Of a stretch of DNA of 64,000 nucleotides, positions 34,410 to 44,183 are shown one piece after another. The DNA comes from Bryocella elongata (GTDB lineage Bacteria > Acidobacteriota > Terriglobia > Terriglobales > Acidobacteriaceae), in NCBI RefSeq assembly GCF_900108185.1, contig NZ_FNVA01000008.1, positions 1 to 64,000 on the forward strand. The letters run 5' to 3'. A program made the position numbers and the translations under genes. The notes under the pieces were generated by a model. The model ran no database searches. It saw nothing but the letters and a program-made list of their open reading frames with translations, and was not told the DNA's origin. The first letter of the stretch is position 1. Every line of letters starts with the position of its first letter.

Positions 34410-34727
34410 CTATTGTTTCATGCTAGGCAGCGCGGTTCCACACTTGCACCGCGCGCCGGAGGCTCGCTGGGCAAGCGGCTGTTCCGAGGCCTGGATGTCC
34501 AGAGCGAGATGCTCCGGCGAGTAGTGCAAAGGCACACCGTGCGCCTTGAGAAGGGCATGAACCTGCATCCGGGTTCCGTAGCCCAGCATGCGGCGTATCT
34601 GGGACTCGGTCAGCTTTTGGGTACGGTATGCATCGATCGCGATGGCTTCTAAAGCGACACGCGTGGGATCCTTGCCGGCGAGATAGCTCTCGGCGACTTC
34701 GTCCGGGATGGTGAGCGTCACCTGCAT
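34410..34727 (-). CDS. UPF0175-family small protein (antitoxin-like)
   Basis: This 105-residue protein shows the family core: a beta strand VTLTIPDEVAESYL, then ALEAIAIDAYRTQKLTESQIRRMLGYGTRMQVHALLKAHGVPLHYS. The helical part is ribbon-helix-like and HTH-like. Members often pair with PIN-type toxins, but none is adjacent. A Cys pair near the end (ARCKCG) is unusual. It is 4 nt before DUF2199, suggesting one transcript. Confidence 0.82.
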   Translation of the reverse strand: MQVTLTIPDEVAESYLAGKDPTRVALEAIAIDAYRTQKLTESQIRRMLGYGTRMQVHALLKAHGVPLHYSPEHLALDIQASEQPLAQRASGARCKCGTALPSMKQ

Positions 34728-34815
34728 GGGGCTAGGGTAGCACTTTGGCGCGTGGCGGGGGGCTACTACCCATGTCTAAGAGTAGACACATGGGCAGCAG
34801 CCAATCTCATACGGC

Positions 34816-36489
34816 TTATGCAATCGCCGCTGCGACGAGTGCCTTGGCCTCTTCCTGAATCTTCTTCAGGTGGTCGGCGCCGAGGAAGCTCTCGGCGTAG
34901 ATCTTGTAGACGTCTTCGGTGCCGGAGGGGCGGGCGGCGAACCAGCCGTTTTCCGTGGCTACCTTGAGGCCTCCGATAGGGGCGTGGTTGCCGGGAGCTT
35001 CTGTGAGGATGGCGGTGATGGGCTCGCCGGCGAGTTCCTTGGCGGTGACCTGCGCGGCGGAGAGCTTTGCAAGCTTGGCCTTCTGCTCCTTGGTGGCTTC
35101 GGCGTCGATGCGCTGATACACGGGGTTGCCGTAGCGGGCGGTGATGTCGGCATAGAGCAGGCCGGGGTCCTTGCCTGTCACGGCGGTCATCTCTGCCGCG
35201 AGCAGGCCGGGGATGAGGCCATCCTTGTCGGTGGTCCACACCTGGCCGTTGCGGCGCAGGAAGGTCGCGCCCGCGCTCTCTTCGCCGACGAATCCGAGGG
35301 TGCCGCCGATGAGACCATCGACGAACCACTTGAAGCCTACGGGCACCTCGAGCATGGGGCGGTTGAGGCCCTTGGCCACGCGATCGATGATGGAGGAGCT
35401 GACGAGGGTCTTGCCGATGCCGACCTTGTCGGACCAGCCGGGACGATGCGTGAAGAGGTACTCGATGCAGACGGCGAGGTAGTGGTTGGGATTGAGCAGG
35501 CCTGTGCTCGCGGTGACGATGCCATGGCGATCGTGGTCGGTATCGCAGGCCCATGCTACGTCGTACTTGGCTTTATTCGAAATCATGGATGCCATGGCGT
35601 ACGGCGAGCTGCAATCCATGCGGATGCGCGAGTCCCAGTCGAGCGTCATGAAACGGAAGGTGGGATCGACGTAGGGGTTCAGCACCTCAAGGTCGAGACC
35701 CATCTGCGTGAAGAGGTCAGCGATGCGCGGCCAGTAGGCCACGCCCGCGCCTCCGAGCGGATCGACCGCATACTTCAGCTTCGAGCCCTTCAGCGCTTCG
35801 AGATCGATGATGTTGGAGAGATCGCCCACGTAGGCGCTGATGTAGTCGTAGCGCTGTGTGGTGTCGGCCTTGAGGGCCTTGGCGTAGGAGAGGCGCTTGA
35901 CGCCCTGGAGCTTTGCTGCGATCAGCTCATTGGCGCGGTTCTCAATCCACTTGGTCGCAGTCGTATCGGCGGGGCCGCCCGATGGTGGGTTGTACTTGAA
36001 GCCGCCATCGTCGGGAGGATTGTGCGAGGGCGTGATGACGATGCCGTCGGCGAGCGGCTTGCCTGCGTTGGTCGCGTTGTAGGTGAGGATGGCGTGCGAG
36101 AGCGCAGGCGTGGGCGTATAGCCGAGGTCCTTGTCGATGAAGACCGTGACCTCATTCGCAGCAAGCACCTCGAGTGCAGTGACGAAGGCGGGCTCAGAGA
36201 GCGCGTGGGTGTCCATCGCGAGGAAGAGCGGGCCGGTGGTGTCCTGCTCGGCGCGATACTCGCAGATGGCCTGGGTGATGCCGAGGATGTGCGCGTAGTT
36301 GAAGCTGGAGTGCAGCGACGATCCGCGATGACCCGAGGTGCCGAAGCTCACACGCTCCGCGGGGTTGGCCGGATCGGGATGGTTCGCGTAGTAGGCGGTC
36401 ACCAGCCGGGGAAGGTTCGTGAGCTTGTCCGGCGAGGCGAGGTGGCCGGGGGTATTCAGCAGCGGGTCGTTGAGCGTATCGATCGACAT
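34816..36489 (-). CDS. pgm: Phosphoglucomutase, alpha-D-glucose-phosphate specific
   Basis: This 557-residue enzyme interconverts glucose-1-phosphate and glucose-6-phosphate. It has SFGTSGHRG near the N-terminus, the phosphoserine loop ITPSHNPPDDGG, the metal loop DTDHDRHG, the sugar loop GEESAG and the phosphate loop RPSGTED. The length matches the E. coli Pgm type. ATG at 36489 removes a proline-rich extension that has no family match. The ribosome binding site is weak. The APC permease gene lies 92 nt upstream on the same strand. Confidence 0.96.
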   Translation of the reverse strand: MSIDTLNDPLLNTPGHLASPDKLTNLPRLVTAYYANHPDPANPAERVSFGTSGHRGSSLHSSFNYAHILGITQAICEYRAEQDTTGPLFLAMDTHALSEPAFVTALEVLAANEVTVFIDKDLGYTPTPALSHAILTYNATNAGKPLADGIVITPSHNPPDDGGFKYNPPSGGPADTTATKWIENRANELIAAKLQGVKRLSYAKALKADTTQRYDYISAYVGDLSNIIDLEALKGSKLKYAVDPLGGAGVAYWPRIADLFTQMGLDLEVLNPYVDPTFRFMTLDWDSRIRMDCSSPYAMASMISNKAKYDVAWACDTDHDRHGIVTASTGLLNPNHYLAVCIEYLFTHRPGWSDKVGIGKTLVSSSIIDRVAKGLNRPMLEVPVGFKWFVDGLIGGTLGFVGEESAGATFLRRNGQVWTTDKDGLIPGLLAAEMTAVTGKDPGLLYADITARYGNPVYQRIDAEATKEQKAKLAKLSAAQVTAKELAGEPITAILTEAPGNHAPIGGLKVATENGWFAARPSGTEDVYKIYAESFLGADHLKKIQEEAKALVAAAIA

Positions 36490-36580
36490 GGGGGAAGGGT
36501 AATACACCTCGTGGAGTTTGGCAGCCAATCGTGGGGGACGAAGGCGCTGCGCCATGAGATGCTTCCCCATGTCGGAGGGA

Positions 36581-38032
36581 TCAGAGCACTGCGACCCGTC
36601 GCGTGTTGCGGATCCGATAGAACCCGTAGCCCAGAGCGTTGAGCGCGAGGGTTGTGAGCACGATCTTGATCGCGAAGACCATCGGGTTGGGGACGTCGAG
36701 GAAGGGGTAGGCCTGCAGGCAGACGGCGAAGACCATCGCCACGACGCCGGGGATCATGACCCACTTGACCCATCGGGGGATCTGGCTGCGGATCGCGATC
36801 GCGCCGGCGATGGGGATGAGGAACATTGCGACGTAGGCCAGCGAGTAGCAGGCGTTGGACGCGTTGTTGAGCAGGGCGAAGGCCTCCGACGCGTGGGAGC
36901 CCGCGTAGCTGAGCAGAAGCAGTCCTGCGACGGCGAAGGCTCCCACGAGGATCGCATTCGAGGGCGTGCGGAAGCGGGGATGCAGATGTGCGAGCCAGCC
37001 GGGGACGAGGTGGTCCCAGCCAGCGGTCATGGGCAGGCGGGTGACCCCGGCGAACATGAAGTTGGCTGCGCCGAGGATGCGAATCTGCAGCAGCAGGATG
37101 GCGAGCCGCGAGAGCAACGAGCCGACACCGTGGTCGCCGAAGGCCAGCATCAGGGTCTGCGGGATAGGCGCGACGAAGTTGATGGCTGTTCCGGTGTACT
37201 CGTGGAAGGCGAGGACTGACGATGTGCCCAGCACGAACATCGCGATGATGATGGGCGAAGCCAGGACTACCGAGCGGCTGATGTTGCGCTGAGGATGGTG
37301 TGTCTCGCCGGCGAGGATCGCCAGGTACTCCAGGCCGCTGGAGGCGATCAGCGTCTGGCTGATCAGCGCGAGGTTGGTAGCCGTCGCAGCGGGCAGGTGC
37401 AGCTCCACCGGATGGTAGGGCATCGGCACGCCGTGCAGCTTGACCCAGATGGGAGCGGCGATCAGCAGAGCGAAGGCGAGGATCATCGCTGCCGAAGAGA
37501 GGTTGTGGATCCACTTGCCGAGACCGAGGCCGAGCAGAGCTGCGACGGCCATGACGACGACGATCAGCATCAGCGCAGTGAGAACGACCGCGTGATTCTC
37601 CGGCAGCCACGCCATCCTCCTGCCGACCATGAAGGCAAACTCGCTGGGCAGCTGCGAGAAGATCGTCGCGATATCCAGCAGGGCGTAGGTCCAGACGTTC
37701 CATGCCACCAGAAAGCCGATGGTGTCACCAAAGCCGCGCCGGGCCCAGGTATAGAGTCCGCCTTCCAGAGGCATCGCTCGGTTCAGGTAGTACACCGCGA
37801 CGGCCATGGGCAGATAGAAGCAGGCCATGGAGACCAGCCAGACGAATGTCTGCGCGTGGCCGAGGGCGGCGGCGATGCCGACCCAGGCACTGCCGACGAC
37901 GGAGAGCACCTGCGCAAAGATGAGGTCGCCGAGGCCAAGCTGGCGGCGCAGGCCATGCTCGGACTGCTCTGACGTCGCTGGGGTGGAGGCTGCTTCCGTT
38001 GGAAGGGCAGGCATTGTGAGCCATCGTCTCAT
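36581..38032 (-). CDS. APC-family amino acid or polyamine permease
   Basis: This 483-residue carrier has about 12 hydrophobic helices. The N-terminal LGLGDLIFAQVLSVVGSAWVG and the MPLEGGLYTWARRGFGDTIGFLVAWN motif are typical of APC permeases. ETHHPQRNISRSVVLASP marks the central conserved loop. The substrate cannot be assigned. ATG at 38032 or 38014 are both possible. It is divergent from the collagen-like gene. Confidence 0.87.
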   Translation of the reverse strand: MRRWLTMPALPTEAASTPATSEQSEHGLRRQLGLGDLIFAQVLSVVGSAWVGIAAALGHAQTFVWLVSMACFYLPMAVAVYYLNRAMPLEGGLYTWARRGFGDTIGFLVAWNVWTYALLDIATIFSQLPSEFAFMVGRRMAWLPENHAVVLTALMLIVVVMAVAALLGLGLGKWIHNLSSAAMILAFALLIAAPIWVKLHGVPMPYHPVELHLPAATATNLALISQTLIASSGLEYLAILAGETHHPQRNISRSVVLASPIIIAMFVLGTSSVLAFHEYTGTAINFVAPIPQTLMLAFGDHGVGSLLSRLAILLLQIRILGAANFMFAGVTRLPMTAGWDHLVPGWLAHLHPRFRTPSNAILVGAFAVAGLLLLSYAGSHASEAFALLNNASNACYSLAYVAMFLIPIAGAIAIRSQIPRWVKWVMIPGVVAMVFAVCLQAYPFLDVPNPMVFAIKIVLTTLALNALGYGFYRIRNTRRVAVL

Positions 38033-38238
38033 GGCGAAGGGGAACCTGGCCGCTGTTCCGAAATGGGAACGCGATTCTGACTTTGGAACTGAGCTGGGCG
38101 TCGGGTGAGGGATGACAGGCGACAATTCGGTCAACGAATCACGCGAACCTTCCGAAGCCTGGGCGGCCCCAATCGGCAGCAAAGAACATTTGTTGCTGTG
38201 ACAGCCTGGGTTTTGAGGCCATGTAGAGCAGGGATCTG

Positions 38239-41200
38239 GTGCTGAGGAGAGTGTTGAGGCGGTCCCCAGGGACGCGTCCGGGGATGTCGGTGCAGACCCG
38301 TCTTTGGCGGGGCGTCGTCGCGTTTGCGCTGGCGGTTTTACCCGCGTGCCTGCAGTCGCAGCAGGCCACCCTTGTGGGCGATGCCCACGTGTCGAGCGCC
38401 CAGCCGGGGGTGAATGCAGGCAGCCTCAGCAACCTGAACGTGGGTGGTGGATATACCGCGCTGGTGCAGTTTGACCTTGGCGTTTTGCCCCCCGGGACGA
38501 CGGCGAGCCAGATCACGCGTGCGACCTTGAAGCTCTACCTGAACCGCGCGGACACGGCGGGAGCGATCTCCGTCGCTCCGCTGCTGGGAGCGTGGAGCGA
38601 GTCCACGGTGAACTACGGGACTCTGCCGAACGCCGGCAGCGTGGTCCAGACGGCGCAAGCAGCGACGCCGGGGCAGTTCGTCACCTTCGACGTCACGGGG
38701 ACGGTGCAGCAGTGGCTCAGCTCGCCGAGCAGCAACTATGGTGTGGCGCTGACCTCCAGCACGGCGATGGTGCAGTTCGACAGCAAGGAGAACGACGAGA
38801 CCTCTCACGAGCCGCAGCTGGTGATTGCGCTCGCGACGGGCGGCTCGGCGGCGGTCGGAGCTACGGGAGCCACCGGCGCTACCGGTGCGGCAGGGGCGAC
38901 AGGAGCCACAGGGGCAACCGGGCCTCAAGGGCTCACAGGACTGGCGGGCTCTGCAGGAATCGCAGGCACCACGGGCGCGACAGGGCCTGCGGGTCAGGTG
39001 GGTGCTACCGGAGCGACGGGGGCTCAGGGGATCGCGGGAATTACAGGGACGGCAGGTGCGGCCGGGCCGATGGGCGTTGCGGGAGCTACGGGCGCCGTCG
39101 GACCGCAGGGAGCGACCGGTGCTACAGGGGCCACGGGAGCGGCGGGAGCGGACGGTGCGGCGGGGACGAAGCTGACCTACCAGGGGACCTACGACTCGAC
39201 GATCAACTATGCGCTGGGGGACGTGGTGACGTGGCAGGGCTCGAGCTATCTCTCGCTGACGGCTGCAAACCACGGCAATACTCCAAGTCTGCCGACGGGG
39301 TCGTGGGGGCTGATGGCGGTGGGCGGAGCCACGGGTGCGACAGGCGCTGTCGGGCCAGCGGGGCCTGCGGGAGCTTCCGGAGTCAACGGCCTTCAGGGCG
39401 TCACCGGGGCGACGGGTGCGATGGGTGTCGCCGGAGCGACGGGGGCTCCAGGGCTGATCTATCAAGGCGCATACGACTCGGGGGCGAACTACGACCTGGG
39501 CGATGTGGTGGTTTGGCAGGGGGCGAGCTATGCGTCGCTGACTGCATCGAACCATGGCCAGACGCCCGGGGTGAATCCTGCTGCGTGGGGTCTGCTGGCG
39601 GCCCAGGGAGGTGTTGGCGTTGCGGGACCGTCGGGTGCCACAGGCGCGACGGGAGCCATGGGACCTGCAGGAGCGCAGGGGCCCGTGGGGCCGCTCGGGG
39701 CGCAGGGTGTGCAGGGTCCCCAGGGCCCAGCGGGGGCGCAAGGGCTTACCGGAGCGACCGGAGCGGTGGGGCCGCAAGGTGTGCAGGGACTTCAAGGGGT
39801 CGCGGGAACTGCGGGGGCGCAGGGCGTTCCGGGAGTGATGGGAGCGACTGGAGTGGTTGGGCCAACCGGTGCCACCGGGGCCGCAGGCCCGGTCGGGCTC
39901 AACTTCCGCGGCGCTTATGACTCGACGATCAACTACGGAGCGAACGATGGCGTGCTCTGGCAGGGGGCCGGGTGGGTGTCCCAGCACGATTCCAACCACG
40001 GCAACACTCCGGGCACCACAGTGGGCGACTGGACGATGTTTGCTGCGGCTGGGGCAACAGGAGCGATCGGTCCCCAGGGCGAGATTGGACTGAGCGGCGC
40101 GACGGGAGCGACTGGCGCGGCAGGAAGCAACGGGCTCAGCGGGGCAACCGGCGCAACCGGAGTGGCGGGTTCTCCGGGGCTGGTCTACCAGGGGGCGTAC
40201 GACTCGACCGTGAACTACAACCTCGGAGACGTGGTGCAGTGGCAGGGCGCGAGCTGGGCCTCCCTCGGGGGCTCCAATCACGGCCAGACGCCGGGAGTGA
40301 ATCCGGCGGCGTGGGGCATGCTGGCGGCGCAGGGTGGGACGGGGCCCGCTGGGGCTACGGGCCCCCAGGGAGTTGTTGGGCCCGTCGGACCGGCCGGAGC
40401 TACAGGTGCGGCGGGTTTGCAGGGCGTCACCGGCCCGCAGGGATCTACGGGCGCTACCGGATCTGTGGGACCAGCCGGAGCAGTGGGGGCGGCCGGCCCG
40501 GCGGGGCCAGTCGGGGCGACGGGTCCGCAGGGACTCGCAGGTACCGCAGGTGCGCAGGGTGTTCCGGGGGTGATGGGGGCTGTCGGCCCGCAGGGGCCCG
40601 TTGGGGCGACGGGCGCGGCTGGGCCCGCCGGCATGAGCTTCCGTGGCAGCTACAACTCGGCTACGAATTACGCACAGGGAGACGGCGTGCTCTGGCAGAG
40701 CGCCGGCTGGGTGTCGCTGGTGAACAGCAATGTGGGCAACACGCCCGGCCAGTCGCCCGCGGACTGGGTCATGTTTGCGGCCGGTGGCGCTACCGGGGCT
40801 ACTGGCGCGGCTGGACTGGCTTACCAGGGAGCCTACGACTCGACGCTCAACTACAACGTCGGCGATGTGGTGGTGTGGCAGGGAGCGAGTTACGCGTCGC
40901 TGACGGCCTCGAACCATGGCCAGACGCCGGGGGTGAATCCCGCAGCGTGGGGGCTGCTGGCGGCGCAGGGCGGCGCTGGTCCAGCAGGCGCGACGGGCCC
41001 ACAGGGCTCTGTGGGCTCTACCGGGCTCCAAGGGTTGTTGGGACCAGCCGGGCCGCAGGGCGCACAAGGGGTACAGGGGCCGGAAGGTCCTGCTGGAGCA
41101 CAAGGGCTAACGGGCGCCACTGGTGCGGTCGGAGCGAATGGAGCAACGGGGCCGCAGGGACTGGCCGGCACTGCGGGAGTGCAGGGCGTGCCGGGCATCA

Positions 41201-44106
41201 CCGGAGCTACGGGCCCGGCGGGCTCGCAAGGCGCGGTGGGTCCTGCGGGGCCAGTGGGACTGAGCTTCCGCGGGGCTTACGACTCGACGGTGAACTACGC
41301 GCTGGGCGATGGCGTGCAGTGGCAGGGCGCTGGCTGGGTGTCGATCGCCGATTCCAACCAGGGCAATAGGCCGGACCTGTCACCTGCGGCATGGTCGATG
41401 TTTGCCGCTGCGGGGGCAAGCGGAGCGACCGGAGCGGCAGGAACCGCTGGCTCGACGGGGCCGCAGGGGCCAGCCGGAGCGATCGGCCCCGTCGGCGCCA
41501 CGGGAGCGACCGGGGCGACAGGATCTGCGGGCGTTCCGGGGCTGGTCTATCGCGGGGCTTATGACTCGACTGCGAACTATGCCAGCGGTGACGTCGTCGT
41601 ATGGAACGGCTCAAGCTATGCGTCGTTGGCTGCTTCGAATGTGGGGCTGGCACCGGACGTGAACCCAGGAGCGTGGGGGCTCCTGAGCGCACAGGGAGCA
41701 GTGGGTGCTACGGGTTCGCCGGGGCCGCAGGGTGTCGCCGGTGTTGCCGGGGCTACAGGACCCGCAGGTCCGCAGGGCAGCCAAGGTGTGCAGGGCGTGC
41801 CGGGACCGCAGGGGCCGGTGGGGGCGCAGGGGTTGAGCGGACCCTCCGGGGCGGTGGGAGCGACGGGCGCGACAGGGCCGCAGGGATTGGCCGGGACTGC
41901 GGGCGCGCAGGGTGTTCCGGGGGTGACCGGCTCCACGGGGCCGCAAGGGGCGGCCGGCGCTACCGGTGCGGCCGGTGCGGTGGGCCTCAACTTTCGGGGA
42001 GCGTATGACGCCACGGCTACGTATGCCCAGGGGGATGGCGTCCTGTGGCAGGGGGCGGGCTACGTGTCACTGGCAGACTCGAATACGGGCAACACGCCCT
42101 CGAACTCACCTGGGAACTGGACGCTCTTCGCTGCGGCCGGCGCGACGGGTTCGCCGGGTGCGATCGGACTGCAGGGCTCGACTGGAGCTACAGGAGCACA
42201 GGGCACCACCGGCCCTGCCGGAGTTGCCGGAGCGACGGGCGCGACTGGGGCTACAGGATCTGCCGGAGTCAACTTTGCCGGTGGCTACTCGCCTACAACG
42301 TCGTACAACTTCGGCGACGCGGTGGTTTACGGCGGCTCAAGCTACGTGTCGCTCGCGACTGGCAACGTGGGGCAGAACCCGGCGTCGAGCGCGAGCTGGG
42401 GGATTCTCGCAGCGCAGGGAGCTACCGGGGCCGCGGGCCCGCAAGGGCCCACCGGCGCGGTTGGGAACACAGGCGCGCCGGGCGCGACCGGGGCGACAGG
42501 AGCGCAGGGTGCCCCGATGAGCTTCGCGGGCGGGTGGTCGACCTCGCAGGCCTACAACGTGGGCGATGCGGTGAGCTATGGCGGCTCCAGCTATATCGCG
42601 ATCGCAAGCAATTCAGGTCGCGAGCCGGACGCGAGTCCGGCCTACTGGTCGTTGCTGGCGGCATCCGGCGCTATCGGCCCTTCCGGCGCCATGGGGCCCA
42701 CCGGACTGCAGGGGCCGCTGGGCTATCCCGGGGCCACCGGCCCGCAAGGTGACGCCGGGCCGCAGGGTGTTGCGGGGCCGATCGGTCCTGCGGGAGCGAC
42801 CGGAAGCACTGGGGTGGCAGGTCCGCAGGGTGTTGCCGGTGCAACGGGCGCTGCAGGGATCAACTGGCAGGGGCCGTACGTGCCCGCCTCGGTCTACAAC
42901 GTGGGAGATGCGGTTAGCTATGCGGGGTCGGCGTACCTCTCGCTGGTCGCGGGCAACACCGGTCAGCGGCCGGACGTTGCCACCACGAGCTGGGCGGTGC
43001 TGGCCTCAGCTGGAGCCAACGGCGGCCAGGGTGCGATCGGTACGACCGGCAGCACCGGGGCCGCAGGTGCTACAGGTGCTGTGGGAGCTACCGGGGCGAC
43101 GGGAGCCACCGGCGCGAACGGCGTGAACGGCACGCCGGGATTGACCTGGAGGGCGGTGTGGTCGGGCGCGACAACGTACTCCGCGAACGATGCTGTGCTG
43201 TACAACGGCTCGGCGTACCTTTCGCTCTCAGGGAACAACTCCGGCAACAACCCTGCGAGCTCGGCTGCAAACTGGTCATTGTTGGCGGCTGCCGGGACGG
43301 CAGGGACGACCGGCGCTGCGGGGGCGCAGGGGGCAACGGGAGCGACGGGTGCAGCAGGGCCAGCGGGGGCAACAGGCCCCACCGGGGCGACGGGCTCCAC
43401 TGGTGCGGCCGGGATAAACTTCCGCGGCGGGTGGACGTCCGGCACCTTCTACAACGTGAACGATGCCGTGACGTATGCAGGCTCGAGCTACCTTGCGACG
43501 GCAGCGGGTTCCAACTTCGAGCCTGATCTTTACCCCGGCTTCTGGGAGGTTATCGCGCAGGCCGGAGGTGCAGGGCCGACTGGTCCTTCAGGGGCAGCAG
43601 CAAGCGTGACGCTGGGGTCGGTCACGACGCTCGCGGCGGGTTCCGCGGCAACGGTGACCAACAGCGGGACGGCACAGAATGCGGTGCTGAACTTCGGCAT
43701 ACCGCAGGGGGCTGCAGGCGCAGCGGGGTCCGGAGGCTCGAGTTCGACCGCCAGCGGCACCTTCGCGGCGATGTACCACTCGGTGAACTACCTGACGACG
43801 TACTATGCCGTGAACACGCCAAACTCCTCTGCGTCCGAGGGCGATTCGGTGCTGGCGTGGGTACCCAACGGCTGCACCGCAAGCTCGCTCGGAGTTTACT
43901 CGAGGCAGTCGAACAACATCACCGTGACTCTTCGCCTGGGCGTTCCAGGATCGATGAGCAGTACGGCGATCAGCTGCACGACCTCCAGCGGTCAGTGCAC
44001 CGGCAGCGGTTCGGTGGCGATCGCACCGGGACAGTTCATCGATCTGCAGATCAGTGGAGCCTCCGGCACGGCTGCGGGCGTCTGGACATCGCTGTCCTGC
44101 CAATAG
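38239..44106 (+). CDS. Giant secreted collagen-like protein with 14 chitin-binding-like modules
   Basis: This protein of about 1955 residues has a signal sequence (ending LPACLQSQQ, a possible but weak lipobox) and an N-terminal DNRLRE-type beta domain (about 40-205). Long Gly-X-Y collagen-like stretches ([20 protein letters not shown]) follow. Between them sit 14 modules of about 48 residues of the form YxGxYDSTxNYxxGDxVxWQGxSYxSL...W, which resemble CBM5/12 chitin-binding domains. The C-terminal 130 residues form a beta-rich globular end with cysteine pairs, like trimerising tips of collagen-like surface proteins. The start is uncertain: GTG 38239, GTG 38251, TTG 38254 or ATG 38284. It is probably a surface fibre or matrix protein. 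Confidence 0.88.
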   Translation: MLRRVLRRSPGTRPGMSVQTRLWRGVVAFALAVLPACLQSQQATLVGDAHVSSAQPGVNAGSLSNLNVGGGYTALVQFDLGVLPPGTTASQITRATLKLYLNRADTAGAISVAPLLGAWSESTVNYGTLPNAGSVVQTAQAATPGQFVTFDVTGTVQQWLSSPSSNYGVALTSSTAMVQFDSKENDETSHEPQLVIALATGGSAAVGATGATGATGAAGATGATGATGPQGLTGLAGSAGIAGTTGATGPAGQVGATGATGAQGIAGITGTAGAAGPMGVAGATGAVGPQGATGATGATGAAGADGAAGTKLTYQGTYDSTINYALGDVVTWQGSSYLSLTAANHGNTPSLPTGSWGLMAVGGATGATGAVGPAGPAGASGVNGLQGVTGATGAMGVAGATGAPGLIYQGAYDSGANYDLGDVVVWQGASYASLTASNHGQTPGVNPAAWGLLAAQGGVGVAGPSGATGATGAMGPAGAQGPVGPLGAQGVQGPQGPAGAQGLTGATGAVGPQGVQGLQGVAGTAGAQGVPGVMGATGVVGPTGATGAAGPVGLNFRGAYDSTINYGANDGVLWQGAGWVSQHDSNHGNTPGTTVGDWTMFAAAGATGAIGPQGEIGLSGATGATGAAGSNGLSGATGATGVAGSPGLVYQGAYDSTVNYNLGDVVQWQGASWASLGGSNHGQTPGVNPAAWGMLAAQGGTGPAGATGPQGVVGPVGPAGATGAAGLQGVTGPQGSTGATGSVGPAGAVGAAGPAGPVGATGPQGLAGTAGAQGVPGVMGAVGPQGPVGATGAAGPAGMSFRGSYNSATNYAQGDGVLWQSAGWVSLVNSNVGNTPGQSPADWVMFAAGGATGATGAAGLAYQGAYDSTLNYNVGDVVVWQGASYASLTASNHGQTPGVNPAAWGLLAAQGGAGPAGATGPQGSVGSTGLQGLLGPAGPQGAQGVQGPEGPAGAQGLTGATGAVGANGATGPQGLAGTAGVQGVPGITGATGPAGSQGAVGPAGPVGLSFRGAYDSTVNYALGDGVQWQGAGWVSIADSNQGNRPDLSPAAWSMFAAAGASGATGAAGTAGSTGPQGPAGAIGPVGATGATGATGSAGVPGLVYRGAYDSTANYASGDVVVWNGSSYASLAASNVGLAPDVNPGAWGLLSAQGAVGATGSPGPQGVAGVAGATGPAGPQGSQGVQGVPGPQGPVGAQGLSGPSGAVGATGATGPQGLAGTAGAQGVPGVTGSTGPQGAAGATGAAGAVGLNFRGAYDATATYAQGDGVLWQGAGYVSLADSNTGNTPSNSPGNWTLFAAAGATGSPGAIGLQGSTGATGAQGTTGPAGVAGATGATGATGSAGVNFAGGYSPTTSYNFGDAVVYGGSSYVSLATGNVGQNPASSASWGILAAQGATGAAGPQGPTGAVGNTGAPGATGATGAQGAPMSFAGGWSTSQAYNVGDAVSYGGSSYIAIASNSGREPDASPAYWSLLAASGAIGPSGAMGPTGLQGPLGYPGATGPQGDAGPQGVAGPIGPAGATGSTGVAGPQGVAGATGAAGINWQGPYVPASVYNVGDAVSYAGSAYLSLVAGNTGQRPDVATTSWAVLASAGANGGQGAIGTTGSTGAAGATGAVGATGATGATGANGVNGTPGLTWRAVWSGATTYSANDAVLYNGSAYLSLSGNNSGNNPASSAANWSLLAAAGTAGTTGAAGAQGATGATGAAGPAGATGPTGATGSTGAAGINFRGGWTSGTFYNVNDAVTYAGSSYLATAAGSNFEPDLYPGFWEVIAQAGGAGPTGPSGAAASVTLGSVTTLAAGSAATVTNSGTAQNAVLNFGIPQGAAGAAGSGGSSSTASGTFAAMYHSVNYLTTYYAVNTPNSSASEGDSVLAWVPNGCTASSLGVYSRQSNNITVTLRLGVPGSMSSTAISCTTSSGQCTGSGSVAIAPGQFIDLQISGASGTAAGVWTSLSCQ

Positions 44107-44126
44107 ATTTGCCGGCCTCGCCGGGG

Positions 44127-44143
44127 CATCTCGTATCTCGCAT
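44127..44143 (+). repeat. Heptameric repeat, short copy E
   Basis: CATCTCGTATCTCGCAT holds two and a half CTCGYAT units, 20 nt after the collagen-like stop and 40 nt before the GH105 start. Just upstream, TGCCGGC and GCCGGGGCA can form an imperfect stem. Confidence 0.55.
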
Positions 44144-44183
44144 CCGGTTCGCTCACGTATTCTGTTGCGGTCGAGGTGTGCTC

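Noticed and set aside
38338-41103. Minus-strand frame of 921 codons opposite the collagen-like gene
   Set aside because: It is a product of GC-rich Gly-X-Y repeats read backwards. The sense strand has signal peptide, modules and tip.
38857-43735. CRISPR or satellite array
   Set aside because: The periodicity is triplet-based and encodes Gly-X-Y collagen-like protein in one open frame.
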